Counted from the stretch's first letter, positions 11,750 to 23,842 are shown. The stretch is 64,000 bases of DNA from Cephalopachus bancanus (GCA_027257055.1 JAPVLO010000277.1:3410001-3474000); one strand, 5' to 3'. A program made the numbers and translations. Notes: generated from the letters alone by a model not told the origin.

Positions 11750-12226
11750 CTCATTAATTCCTCCACTTTATCATCTACATCTAGGTCCTCTTCTGAGGCT
11801 TCAAAACTGTATGACCTCTGACCCATGCTGTTTGCAAGGTAACGAGTTGGTGACATCTTTCCATTGGATGTGGACAATCGCTCATTATTCTCCCTCCCAT
11901 TCTGATTGGTAGTGCAAGGCTGTGGGGAGGTATCATAACTGTTGCTAGGTGATGGGGACATTCCCGAATGCTGGGTCTGTGTGGAAGCTGTAGCTGTAGA
12001 GGAAGATGCTGGGACATTGTTGGTACTGTTCCCATATGAACTTCCTCCATAGCTGGACCTTCTTCCAAACTTGTCACTATGCTCTTGATCAAGACGGTCC
12101 AAAGTTTCCAAGGCATGAAGAATTTCATGTTTAGTCATTCCAGTACGCCGAAGGCGCTGAAGCAGATCTATCTGCTCTATGGTAAATCTGGGCTCATCTG
12201 TATAATGAGACATGGTTTCCAGCAAA
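11750..12226 (-). CDS. HMBOX1: HMBOX1 coding part 2: residues 8-167 (N-terminal region)
   Basis: A 477-base exon flanked by a strong acceptor (TTTTCTTTTTTTAG before 12226) and a donor (GTTAGTTAC after 11750). It gives one base, 158 codons and two bases, joining both neighbours in phase. It starts LLETMSHYTDEPRFTIEQ and ends DDKVEELM plus part of Arg167, as in HMBOX1. Residues about 17-60 form the HNF-1-like N-terminal helical region (TIEQIDLLQRLRRTGMTKHE, then ILHALETLDRLDQEH). Residues about 65-130 are a low-complexity Ser/Thr/Asn/Gln-rich linker with several Ser-Pro and Thr-Pro pairs, plausible phosphorylation sites. An acidic stretch (EASEEDLDVDD) follows just before the POU-like domain. 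No stop or frameshift is present, so the gene looks intact. Confidence 0.97.
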
Positions 12227-13149
12227 CTAAAAAAAGAAAAGAAAAAGAAAAAACAGAAAGAAATAAAAAGATAAAAGAAGAATTCTCTTTATTGACAGTA
12301 TCTACCAAAGAACATATCATTATAGAGAATGCTCAGCAGAAGATGCAACATTTCTACATCGATTTATTACAAATAATGAGATGGGTGCCATGCTGGAATG
12401 TTTTTGCCATGGCAAATGGATTAATATAGATACTAAGCAGGTGGACATTAGGTAAAACATAAAACCCAATTTCATATGGCATACAATTTACATTTTCCTC
12501 AATTTTGGTAAATATCAGAACCAAAATTTTAGTTATGTCAATAATACCAATACGACAGATAAGTTACATATAGTGCATTAAGCCCAGGCTGTGGGATAAC
12601 TCACAAGGGTTTTTCCAATTCAAATGCATTAGTCTTTACTAGAGTATTAATGGAAAATTGCTGGAAAAAATAGTTTGTATTATCTTGTTTGCCAAATGAT
12701 AGCAAAACTGACCTAGGAACTCCATAACTTCATCTAGTGAAAACAAATGATTTCCTAAACTAAGCCCAAGCAAATGCTAATAACTAGCAAAAAATATTTA
12801 AGTGGAAAAGTAAGAGGGGTACATAAAAAAACTTATTAAGCACCATTTCACCCACTACTTAGCAATTTCATGAGTTTTTCATCTCTGTAATGCATTCTCT
12901 CTTAATAGCTACCCTGAGAAATGGATCTTTGGTGGTTGTAGCCAAACTGAGCTATTCATTTTTCTTAGGAAATTGCTTCTACAACATGTTTCCTTTAACT
13001 AGCACAAGATAGTGTAGCATACTGGAAAATGTTTCCTTAGAGTGAATAACAATATTATGAGAACTGTCAAATATAGTAAAATCCTTACTACCTGCATTCC
13101 TTTCTTATAAAATTTGACATTCCTACTCAAGATTTTTTAAAGTAGTAAT

Positions 13150-13235
13150 CTCTTCTATCTTAATTTTTATTGTTCTAGTGCCCAACATGATACATGGCAT
13201 GCAGTATACTCTCAATAAGTGTTTGTTGATGGAAA
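13150..13235 (+). repeat. L2 3' end fragment
   Basis: Contains TAGTGCCCAACATGATACAT and CTCAATAAGTGTTTGTTGAT, the L2 terminal signature. Confidence 0.75.
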
Positions 13236-13384
13236 TAGAAGTCAAGGAATTTTCTCATCCTTCTCAAACAAACATCTGCTCTGGGCCACTCCCTCAGAGT
13301 TGTGGGAGATCTCACTGTTTCTTCCACTCTCTTCACTAAAAAATTATTGAACACTCACTTCTAGGCAGAAGTTGAACAAAAGTT

Positions 13385-13590
13385 TCATACAACATAATCT
13401 CATCCATTCCTCACGGCAATGCTGTATTTAATTTTAAAATAAAATTATTTTATTTCACTTTATATTGAAGAATTGAACTGCTGAGGAAACTAAGGCTCAG
13501 AATAGTTTTGTACCCTGCAAAAAGTCTAAGTAATAAGTACAAAAAGATTTAAGCCTAGATCTTATTGACTCCAAGTATATATCATTTTTC
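13385..13590 (-). repeat. MIR SINE
   Basis: Antisense MIR order: CATAATCTCATCCATTCCTC, CTGAGGAAACTAAGGCTCAG, then GATTTAAGCCTAGATCTTAT. Confidence 0.8.
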
Positions 13591-14224
13591 TTTCCAGTAC
13601 ATTGTAGGACTTGTTGGAATCATATGATTTGAGGCACAAGCTGTTACACTAGTTTAAGTCTCCAGTTAAAACCATTTAGATAAAGCCACACTAATTACTG
13701 ATCGACTAGTAATAGTTTTCTACATTTAAAATTAAAATCATTTCACCTCAAATGGATAGCTAGTTGTCCAATGTGTTTTTGAATGATATATCTCTTCTCC
13801 TGATTTGAAATGCTGCCTTTATCATATGCAAAATTTCCATAGCAATATGTATCTACTTTGAATGTCTATTCTATTCTATTGATTGTTTTGTTTTCAAATC
13901 CTTTTTTAAATAAGCAGGTAGAAATCTAGAATTTTTATGTAAACTCTCCTTAGTTTTTAAAAAAGCTCATTTAAAATAAAACAAAAACAAACACATGCTG
14001 TGGACTCAAACATGGCCATCTGTGTACATGGGCTGTATGTACAATGGTCTACTTTCCTCCAATACTAGTTTGTGACAAGCTATCCATCATTAAGAGTATT
14101 TTCACAGTAACCATTTGTGTATCTAATCCTGAACTGCACCCCCACATCTTTAAAATAAAAAAAGAATATTTTCATGATTATTGTATTCTTTCTTGATTTG
14201 CCTGTTCTCCCATAGTAATTTATA

Positions 14225-14995
14225 ATGAAAGTATTTAAAGATACAGAAAAGTTTAAACAAATTTATAGGGAGCACCCATATATTAATCACCTAGGTTTTA
14301 CCATTCAATTTTTATGGCAATTGCATGATCACATATTTACCTATTCCCTTATTCAGCCATCTTTCAATTCATACCTTTTTTTGATGCATTTCAACATCTA
14401 TCTGTACTTTTCTCCCTAAATACTTCAGCATGCATATTATTAACCAGAGCTCAGTATTTGTTCAGGTTATTTTTTTCTTTTGAGCTAAAATTTACATTTT
14501 AAAAGTATACAAATCTTATGTTTACCATTTTAAGTTTTGAAAAGTACAGGTAGCTATGAAACTTAAATACATATGATTTGAATATTAGAATATTACCATC
14601 ACTCCAGGAAGTCCCCTCGGGCATCTTCCCAGTCAATTCCTATCCCCTTCCCTCAGTGGCAACCATTGTTCAGATCTTTTTCCCATCACAGATTAGTTCT
14701 GCCTGTTCTAGAACTTCATATTTACTTTCTATTTACTCTTTTGTGTAATTCTTTTTTTTTTTGCACTGAACATAAAGTTTTTGAGATTCTTCTATGACAC
14801 TGTGTATATCAGCAGTGTATTCCCTTTTGCTGAGCAGCATTTCACTGCAGGACTGACTACAGGCTTGCTTATACATTCTACTGCTGATGAATATTTGCAT
14901 TGTTTTCAATTAATAGCTATTCGAAGTGTTTTGGTTATTATACTGTATTCTAGTAATTTTCTTGTTAGTATCTTCCCTATGATATGCCATCACCT
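14225..14995 (-). repeat. L1M 3' part, antisense
   Basis: Follows the antisense L1M 3'UTR: GAGCACCCATATATTAATCA, CCATCACTCCAGGAAGTCCC, CCTCAGTGGCAACCATTGTT, then the TTTGCTGAGCAGCATTTCAC block. Confidence 0.75.
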
Positions 14996-15006
14996 GACTG
15001 GGCGGC

Positions 15007-15018
15007 GGGGGGGGGGGG
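15007..15018. repeat. G12 homopolymer
   Basis: Twelve consecutive G after GGCGGC, an unusually long poly-G run for primate intron sequence. Confidence 0.9.
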
Positions 15019-17834
15019 AACCAAACCTTTTGACCAGAATGATTCATTTATTTTTTTTCCTAACCAATTTCAAAAGATCCATACACCTTGCTCAACACAA
15101 ATGATCAACAACAAAATGTTACGTAGTGTCAGTAATGTTCTGTATCTTGATCCAAGTGCTCCTTACAATATGTAGGTGCATTTGCTTTGAAAATTAATCA
15201 AGTTGGACACTACTGGCTTGTGTGTTTCAGAAGCATATTATACTCAAACAAAGAGTTTCTTGAAGAAGCTATATGAACAGTTTCCTAACAGCTTATAAGA
15301 GACACTTTAATTTCTGTTCTAATTCTCAGCTCTTTGTCTGCTCTAGCAAGTGCTTAGCAATATATTAACTCTAGGATGTTCTTTTTAAAAGTAGCTGCCA
15401 AATACCTTTAGTAATCCAAACAATTTACCCCTTAATTTACTGGCTTGGCAAATTCAGATTTCTATACATTATTCTTTTCCCTTAAAAATGAAGTACACCT
15501 GAATGTTGCTATCTTCAGTCTTTATGCTATCAAAGTATTTCATAAATTCATCTTACTTTAGATATGACTTCAAAAACTGCTTTATTATATGGATAAAAAA
15601 ACAATGATATTTTCCTATCCTATTCATATCAGAGCAGTTAGTTATCTAATTGCTTACAGTTACAATTCTTGAAACCTCTTCCTGTATGGACTGTATATTA
15701 GCATAAAACAAAATATACCCTAATGCTTGAATTAGAGCTATCAGAATTAAAGATTTTGCAGTATGCGAAACAATCTAGTATTTTATGTCATTTCGAATTC
15801 ACTGACTATTGGAAACCACTTTTATTCCAAACGTCATAAAAGGAGAAATAGGTGACACTTATTATTTTATCTGCCTATAACGCCTCATTGTTTCCAAGCA
15901 CACATTCTTAGGGTTGCCACTCATGAAACCCCATCTTCTGGTCAATGGGGTGGACGCACAAGGAAGCCTACTGTTCTTGTTCTCCTCAACATTTTCTAGA
16001 CTAGGGGGAAGACGAACAGCTGCTATAACTGTGCTCAGCTGCAGGAAGATGCTAGTCTGGTAAATGTGTTATGACATAGAAGAAGTTAGGTTGTGGGAGA
16101 ATAAAGTGGACACACCAAGAGATGAAGAGCAGAGCAAGGGAGAAAGCGTCGCAGAGCTCACATCCCTTGTTCCAATAATCCCTAAACCGCTAATACGTCC
16201 CTGCTCTTCTTGCTGATTTGTTACGAGAGACTATATTTCTCCTTATGCTTCACCTTGTTCAAATGAGATGTATGTCCTGCATAAAGAGAGGCCCCTAATG
16301 CAAAGATATGACCCAAAGTAGATCCACACCTGCTGGAATGGAACGTGTGATCACTCTACAACAGAAGAACATGGGTGTAATGAACAGAATCAAATCATGT
16401 ATGTACAATGAAGAAACAATATTTTAATGAAAAAAAACACTGAAATTAGAAACTCTCCAGTGTGCATTATTAACATAAGCAAAGGTATACATTCAGGTAT
16501 TTCCAAATGTTATTTCTCATAATGAACCTAGTTTAAGCACATAATCAAGAAATTATGGCAGCAAATGACCTACAAAGGTCATCTGAGTCCATGATACCAG
16601 CCATCCTTTATAACAGAAAAGGATAACATTTAAGGATAAATTAATTTTCTTATGCATAAGGATTGTTCACAGGATAAGAAACATCTTTCACTTTAAATTA
16701 CTAATCTGAATGCAGACTCAGGCCAACAATAATTGAAAATGATGTGAGGGGAATTTCAACACTGCAATAACACAGACAATATTTAAGGCATAAAAGGACA
16801 ATTAAATTCAGGAATTATGGCTCAGTTCATAAACGACTGTTCTAAGAAAAGAACATATCATAAGACTGTAATAACAACATATTTCACAGTAAATTTTGTC
16901 ACTTCTTGAATATGCATCTAAACCCTTTTGGATAAGGCTTGAGGTCTAGAACATACTTTCATAAACTAAATTCTACAAACAGAGCAAAGAAGGTTAAAGC
17001 ATTCACAAATAATTAACCTTGAAACCACACAGGCACCCTGCTTGTAAAACATCAACAGTTAATAAGATCTTCTTAGATAACAAAGCTTTTTCTCCACCTC
17101 AGTTCTGCTGTCTTTATCTTTTTATCTAGAATGACTAGGCAAAGTAGTGTAGTTTTGTTTTGCATACATGGTTTTGCTGCATGATGATTTAACGCATTCC
17201 AGAGTCAATCATAATATTTTCATGAGAGAGTCAACTCCCCCCAACCAATTCCCCTTGAGCTCCCCCATTTCCTCGGGGATGTTATCTGTCCCAACTAGTG
17301 GACTTCAAAATACACATAAACTCAAGGGTTGGATAGACACTTTGGGAGCTTAGGCCATGGCAGGGCTACTCTCTGTCAGTTGCTTCTGGAAAGACAGAGC
17401 TCAGACTGCAACAGGCCTCTGAGCTCTTAAGCCTCATGGGCCAGCACTGGTCCCTTCTTCCAGCACTGAGGGACCTTACTTGTGGTCACAGATCTCCACT
17501 GTGGTGGACAAACCAGCTTCTGCTGAGAACTGTTCATATATAGGTATACCTCAATCTTTCATTATTAGCCTTTACTTTCCACAGAGGCTCTTTTCATCAT
17601 ATCTGAGCAACCCTTTGATGTTTGTCCATGTTATTCTCTACCTCTTTAAGTACTGTGAATCCAAGAAAAAACTGTCTTTGTATGCAATAACTGCTGTGAT
17701 TCGTGAAATAACACTTGATCATCTCCTTACTTCTACCATATGCAACAAAATCCAAGTAAATATATACAAGTTTATAGAGGGAGATATAAATTAGGTGTGG
17801 AATCAGAGAACTGGACAACATTTAGATAAAAAAA

Positions 17835-18095
17835 CATTCACTCAACTAATATTTACTGAGTACTTCCTATGTGGCAGACCCTGTATGAGGTGTAGAGGTA
17901 TAACAAGGAAAAAAAACAGGCAAAAATTCCCAGCTTCATGAGGCTAACCTTCTAATGGCTATTGAGGAAAATAAGTGGTTTTTTAAAGAGGCAAAGTGAG
18001 ACCCAAAGAGACGTGCCTTCCTCAAAACACAGCTACTTAGAAGAAACTCAGGCTAGCATTCATATCTTCTGGATCTATTCCAGAAACTTTTCACT
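17835..18095 (-). repeat. L2 fragment followed by MIR fragment
   Basis: Up to about 17955: antisense L2 tail (CATTCACTCAACTAATATTT, then CTATGTGGCAGACCCTGTAT). From about 17975: antisense MIR (AGGCAAAGTGAGACCCAAAG to CACAGCTACTTAGAAG). Confidence 0.75.
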
Positions 18096-18934
18096 ATATC
18101 ACAGAATCAATGAGGGGGGAAGAAAAACATAAATAATAAGAAAAACCTATCTTAATGTCTACTTATTGGATTATAGAACTATCAACCAAAACGGAAGGAA
18201 TTTAAGCAAAATTTAGACTCCACCAAATTTTAGAAAATACTTATGCTAAAGGCACTCTGCATTAGACTCTTATGATGCACTTAATGAGCTAATAGATACT
18301 TTATCTTCTCTAATATCTGAAATTCCCGGTATACTTTTATTCCAAGGCCTATTTAATACAAACTGGTGGTTACAGTTCATATCCTAGCACAAAAACACTC
18401 TCAACATAATACCACCAACTCCATTTGTATTTTTTGCCTTACTCCAAAGAAAGGCTAGCACATTAGCTAATAGGCCTAACTACATTATCATCCCCCGTAC
18501 TAAAGAAAATGATTATAGTGCCATGAGTTTGCCACACAGAAGGCAACATTAACGTATATGCTTCTGATATTTTGCTTGTCACAAGGAATCCAATAGTAGG
18601 TCTCTCGAATGGCTAGCCATCTATCGCACAAGGTACTAGGCTTTAAGCAGTCAAAAATTATAAGTAATTTTAAGTTCAATTCAGAATTAAAGTCAAAATT
18701 CAAAGTTGAAACTAGAAATAGTAAAAGAAAAATTGTTACATTTAAACTTCATTCCTTGCTACATGACAATGACATCTGTCCACCTTAATGTCAAATAGGT
18801 ATGCCATTTAATTCATTTTCTTAAAAATTCTTTCAACTCCATGTCTGTTGGCAAAGTTGGGTCATAATCATAATGACTTCTTAACATTGTCAAAACAACT
18901 GTGAATATAAGAATTGACAGGACTAGATACTTAC

Positions 18935-18957
18935 ACTACTGGAAAGGAACTGAGCAT
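18935..18957 (-). CDS. HMBOX1: HMBOX1 coding part 1: start codon and first 7.7 codons
   Basis: Read on the minus strand, this short segment encodes MLSSFPV plus two bases of the next Val codon, matching the known HMBOX1/HOT1 N-terminus. The donor follows directly (exon base 18935, then GTAAGTATC). Phase 2 matches the acceptor at 12226, where one T completes Val8. The whole exon is 18935-19013; its acceptor is a pyrimidine-rich tract ending CTACAG. HMBOX1 is a nuclear protein with a POU-like and a homeodomain that binds double-stranded telomeric TTAGGG repeats and also acts as a transcription factor. The start is the annotated one in known orthologues. It has A at -3 but C at +4, and a second in-frame Met (residue 13, next exon) also has a good context, so a protein lacking 12 residues is possible. 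Confidence 0.93.
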
Positions 18958-19013
18958 ACTTTACATGGGGTGGATCAATATCCTTTCCAGAGATGATCAA
19001 TATTATTTACCAT
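18958..19013 (-). promoter_or_regulatory. HMBOX1: HMBOX1 5'UTR end with two small uORFs
   Basis: The 56 untranslated bases of the start-codon exon hold two upstream ATGs. uORF1 begins at the first exon base (19013) and encodes 12 residues, MVNNIDHLWKGY, with TGA at 18977-18975; it is out of frame with HMBOX1. uORF2 is ATG directly followed by TAA (18966-18961), three bases before the HMBOX1 ATG and in frame with it. Minimal start-stop uORFs are known to hold initiating ribosomes and lower main-ORF translation; that this happens here is inference. uORF2 has C at -3, a weak context. uORF1 depends on the upstream exon being spliced to 19013. Confidence 0.7.
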
Positions 19014-19414
19014 CTGTAGAATAAAGATAGAAAATTGAGAAATATGTATGTTAATCAAGTGTTGAATACAATTTTAATAATATAACTTAAGGACAGTGAG
19101 AGTTAATATTAGCTAATTAAGTTAAAATTATTTTGTAATTTTAAAATAGAAATTTGTATGAAGGAAAATTTTTAAAGAGAAAAAAAAAATCAATGATAGA
19201 TATCCAAATAATTCATTTGAAAAAAGTAATGAAAAATCATACCCCTAAAGTTTAGTCTGTTATCAGGAACCACACAGAGAAATCGATTTAAATATGTAAT
19301 GGAATATAAACACTACAGTGACATGTTTTGATAATAACATTAATGCATGTATATAGAATCTTACAAACAAGAAACATCCCCTAGCATGACTGTAAACATC
19401 TTAACTTTAGAGTA

Positions 19415-19525
19415 AATTCTGGGGTCCAGTTTCAAATATAGTACTTACTTTACCGCTAGCATAATCTTGAGTAACTTAATTTCTCTAAGTTTCAATTTCC
19501 GTATCTTAAAAACAGATCAGCAACT
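19415..19525 (+). repeat. MIR SINE
   Basis: Sense MIR pattern: TCTTGAGTAACTTAATTTCT, then CTAAGTTTCAATTTCCGTAT. Confidence 0.7.
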
Positions 19526-20154
19526 ATAGAACAGATCTAACTACTCCAAAGAACTACTAAAAAAGTTTTTAAAAAATTTTTTTTAGTGGGGGCGATGAAG
19601 CACTTCACTAACTACTGAGTGGTAGGAGTTATTACCATTAATTTTAAAAAAGAGATAAATAGCCATGCTGCATCTAGATGACTGAACAGAATGTAAGTTA
19701 ATAATGAAGTGAGTCTATACTTCTGTCTTCTGATTTGCATTTCTGCTGCTTCATTCACCATTCAGACACTTTGACCCCTTTCAACTTCAGACACAGATCT
19801 TCACAAAAAACGGTATCTACTATTCACGGATTAGGAGCTCTAAAGAGCATGAAGAATGAACTTATTAGCAGTTTTAAGCCATAATCTATAAGAGGCAACT
19901 ATTTCCATTAACTCTAAGTTAAAATTATAAATTAGACAAAGTTAAAAATGTTGATTTCAAAGACTCTCACATTAAAATATACATTCAGTACTGAATTATA
20001 TTAGTATGACCAAAAGGTCTAACAATGACTAATGATACATGCAAAATGTACAGGGTAAAGTTAGAAACCGTTCACATATTTATATCCTAAGTTTTAGCAT
20101 TATTGAAGTTCCTGTTGTAGTTAATTTGTGCTGATTTAAAAAATCTGTCCTACA

Positions 20155-20454
20155 GGCCAGGCATGGTGGATCAAGCCTGTAATCCTAGCACTTTGGTGGG
20201 CCAAAGAGAGAGGATTGCCTGAGCCGAGGGTTCGAGACCAGCCCGGGTAACATGGTGAAATCTTGTCTCTACAATAAATCAAAAAATTAGACGGGCATGG
20301 TAGCGCACGCCTATAGTTCCAGCTACTTGGCAGGCTGAGGCAGAAAGATCACCAGAGCCCTGCAAGTCGACACTGGGGTGGCCATGAGCATACCGCTGCA
20401 CTCCAGCCTGTGCGACGGAGTAAGATACTGACTCAAAAAAATAAATAAATAAAT
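20155..20454 (+). mobile_element. Alu
   Basis: Full-length with (AAAT)n tail. Target-site duplication AAAATCTGTCCTACA on both sides (ends at 20154 and 20470). Confidence 0.95.
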
Positions 20455-20839
20455 AAAAATCTGTCCTACAAAAGTAGATGTAAAGTACAAATAATATCTA
20501 CTGAAAATGTTGCTGACTGTATTTCTTTTTTTTTTTAATTGCATTTCTTAGGCAAAATAGCAACACAAAAGCCACAAAAATGATTACTGGTCAAAATACA
20601 TTAGTCACTCTCTGTAAAAATTCAGTTAAAATACACTAAGTACCTACTCACCCTGGCACAGACACAAGACCCAAACATGATTCAGATATATTCCGAACAG
20701 CACAGGGGCTTAGGAGCTTATTAAACTGAGGGGGTGGAAGGAACTGGGAACTAATACTATACACAACCCCATCTCTAATAATAAGTATAATATAATTAAG
20801 ACTAAAAATGTAAAGTTTATATATAAGAGTTTAGAAATC

Positions 20840-20975
20840 AATTTAGGTCAGAGAGAATTAGAAAGATTTCTTAGAGTGAGATCTGAGCTGCTACCTGAGG
20901 ATGAGAGTAAGACTTCCACCAAATCAAGGTGTCGAGGGAAGTGAGAAACAGTGGAGGATAGACTCCAGGGAGGGG
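20840..20975 (-). repeat. Possible L2 fragment
   Basis: GAGTGAGATCTGAGCTGCTA resembles the antisense L2 segment around GGTGACATTTGAGC. Weak. Confidence 0.35.
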
Positions 20976-21249
20976 AACAGTTAAAGGAGATCATGCTGTC
21001 TATTTAGGGATTAGTAGACCTGTGTTGCTAGCCTTTAACACAGTATACGTGAGGAGTAGATGCTCTAAAAAGAGAGGAATTCTACAGCCTAAGGAGGGCA
21101 GGTAAACAGCTAGCAGAGGATCCTGATCCTCATTCTGTATGCACAAAAACCATGCTCAACTAAAGAATCTAGGAAGTAATCATCAAAGACTCTCATTTCA
21201 CAGATGAGAAAACTGAGATTAAGTAACTGATATAAGTGTGGCAAATAAT

Positions 21250-22190
21250 GTATGTGATACTGGTTAGAATGTAAAATGGTGCAGTCACTATGGAAAACAG
21301 TAAGGCAGCACCACAAAAAATTAAATACACAATAAGCACATGATCCAGCAATTTCACTTTTGAACATATACCCAAAAGAAGTGAAATCAGGAACTAAAAC
21401 AGATATCTGTACACTCATTTTCATAGCAGCATTATTCACAATAGCTAAAAGGTAGAAATAACCCACCCAAACATCCATGGGCAGATGAATGGATAAACAA
21501 AATGTGGCATATACATACAGCAGGATATTACTGAGCCTTAAAAAAGAAGGAAATCCTAACACAAAAACATGAACGAATCTTCAAGACATTATCTTATGTG
21601 AAATAGCCAGTAACAAAAGGGCAGATATTGTACAATTCCAGTTATATGAGATACCTGCAGTAAACAAATTCATAGATACAGAAGTAGAAGGGTAGGTAAA
21701 AGGAGTGAGGGGTAATGAGAAGTTATTATTTAAGACTACAGAGTTTCAGTTTGGGAAGATAAAAATGTTCTGGAGGAGTTGGATTGTGATGAAGGTTGCA
21801 CACCATGTGTATGTATTTAATGACAGTGAGCTAGCTATACATTTTAAGGACGGTAAATTTTTTTAAGCAGGAGTCTCACTCTGTCGCCCAGGCTGGAGTG
21901 CAGTGGCACGCTCACGGCCACCGCACCCTCGACCTGCTCTGCTCAAGCGATCCTTCCACCTCAACTTTCTAAGTAGCTGGAACTACAAGAGCGTGCCACC
22001 ACACCCAGCTAATTTTTTTTGATTTATTGTAGATACAAGGTCTCGCCAATTTGCCAGGGCTGATCTTGAACCCTGGGTTCAGGCAATCCTTTCACTTTTG
22101 CCTCCCAAAGTGCTGGGATTACAGGCATGAGCCACCATGCCTGGCCAAAAAAATGGTAAATTTTAAGTTTAGTATATTTCAGCGCAATAC
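21250..22190 (+). repeat. L1M 3' end, split by an Alu
   Basis: Sense L1 ORF2 end and 3'UTR: AGAATGTAAAATGGTGCAGT, CAGCATTATTCACAATAGCT, ATGTGGCATATACATACAGC, then TTGGGAAGATAAAAATGTTC. It resumes after the Alu with GGTAAATTTTAAGTTTAG. The longest reading frame here is only an antisense shadow. Confidence 0.9.
21862..22146 (-). mobile_element. Alu inside the L1
   Basis: Antisense dimeric Alu, flanked by GGTAAATTTT on both sides (about 21851 and 22154). Confidence 0.92.
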
Positions 22191-22458
22191 AAAGTAGAAT
22201 ATTAGAACAAAAAATTTAAATTGAAAGGCACCAGGGATAACAATTTACTGATGCTGGATCACATTCAGACACACGACCACAAAAAACAAGAAAAAAAAAA
22301 AGAATCAGCCCATCACTGAACTTCTCATCTATTGCACCTAAAAAAAAAGTTGAATACATTCACAGATGATTGAGAAAAAATATTCTGTAAGAATAAAGCT
22401 TACATTTTGGGATATGAAAAAAATTGTAAATATGCAAGAATTCAGAGTATACTTTCTT

Positions 22459-22746
22459 TTCTCTCTTTCTTTCTTTTTTTTTGTTTTGTTTATTTGTTTG
22501 TTTGCTTTTTGAGGCACAGTCTCACTCTGTTGCCCAGTCTGGAGTGCAGTGGTACATCATGGCTCACCACAGCCTTGACCTGCTGGGCACAGGTGCTCCT
22601 TCTACCTCAGCCTCCAGAGTAGCTAGGAGTATAAGCATGTGCCATCGTGCTGCCCAGGCTAGTCTCAAACTCCTGGGCTCAGGCAATCCTCTTGCCTCTG
22701 CCTCTCAAAGTGCTGGGATTATAGGTGTGAGCCACCATGCCAGGCC
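22459..22746 (-). mobile_element. Alu, older type
   Basis: Antisense copy lacking part of the linker region; GAGTATA(C/T)TT repeated on either side. Confidence 0.9.
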
Positions 22747-23746
22747 TGGAGTATATTTTTTTGGTATTCCAACTGAGAAAAATAATTAAAAATAAGCCAG
22801 ATGTGGTAACAGGAAAGATGAAAAGAAAGGGCAACATTACAGCAACAAATATGTCAATTTATACTATATAATATACATTTAGATAATACCGAATGTCTAG
22901 GAATGTATTACTTAAATGACAAAGACTCTTAAAACAGAACAACTTCATCACAAAAGAAATTTTCATAGATTTTTATATAAAATGTGCTAAATTATCTGTT
23001 CAAAGTATAATATTTGTTGGGAAGAGAGGGTGGAGGCGGCAGAAGCAAGAGTATGCTCAAGTTCTAATTGGGAAGAACTAGGTAAGAGGAAAAAGAAAGA
23101 GAGACAACATAAAAATACTCTAAAGAGCTCATCTTATACAGGTCAAGGAGACACTGAGAGGAAAACGAGCCTCTTTTAGGGGGAAAATAGTATTTTGTTT
23201 TCAAGCAATTGCAGAGAAATAAGTATCAGTCAAGTTGTGATTATAAGGTCAAAAGAACTTATCAGAAAAAAAAGCCAAATTATACAATTATAAAATATGC
23301 AGTTTATGACTAAGTATAAGAGTTAAAACTTATATACGCCAAACAACATGGCAGGCAATAAAGCAAAAATTATTAGTTTTAATAATTTTATTTTAAAAAT
23401 ACAAATATAATGAGTTATTTTAGAATAGACAAAAACAGTTGGAGAAAGGAAAAACCAGAAATTTAATGCAATCAATAAACATGATTTTAAAGATTAAAAG
23501 ATACGCTGTAATCTCTAATAAAAAAAGGTATTTTTCTGTATGTCCATTACCATAACTGATCAAAAACCTGGTTAAATAAAAGGTTTAATAAATTTCAGAA
23601 ATACATCATCCAAAAATATGGATAAAATTATCTTAAGTATTTATAAACTACAAGATAACCCTAAATAACCCTTGGAAAGGGAAATTATGATCTACATAGA
23701 AATATTATGACAAAAAAAGAGAATCATTTTTCATGATTAAAACATA

Positions 23747-23823
23747 GGGGACGGGCAACCTCTTTGGGTCCCCTCCCACTGTGGGAGCTTTTCTGTCCTC
23801 CTAATAAATCTTACTTTCTCACT
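23747..23823 (+). mobile_element. Short polyadenylated retrocopy of an ERV LTR segment, copy 1
   Basis: GGGACGGGCAACCTCTTTGG, then TCCCCTCCCACTGTGGGAGC and AATAAA at 23803-23808, followed 15 bases later by an A-rich tail. The sequence is typical of the R region of gammaretrovirus-like ERV LTRs. No upstream U3 and no U5 follow. Confidence 0.65.
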
Positions 23824-23842
23824 TAAAAAATAAATAAAACTC

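Larger units (their letters stand above)
12227..18934 (-). other. HMBOX1: HMBOX1 intron between coding parts 1 and 2
   Basis: 6,708-base GT-AG intron, phase 2, free of Alu. It contains L2 and MIR fossils (13150-13235, 13385-13590, 17835-18095) and an antisense L1M tail (14225-14995), followed by a run of 12 G at 15007-15018. In 12280-13140, 13640-14220, 15020-17830 and 18100-18930 I see no gene or repeat I can name. A moderately GC-richer patch at 17160-17520 is unrecognised. Confidence 0.93.

Noticed and set aside
12079..12429. 116-codon plus-strand frame
   Set aside because: Antisense of the HMBOX1 exon running into its polypyrimidine tract; no independent support.
17480..17794. 104-codon plus-strand frame
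   Set aside because: No family resemblance, no splice or start context, and AT-rich composition; likely chance.
21110..21562. 150-codon minus-strand frame
   Set aside because: It is antisense to a recognisable L1 ORF2 3' end, so a shadow of a dead LINE.
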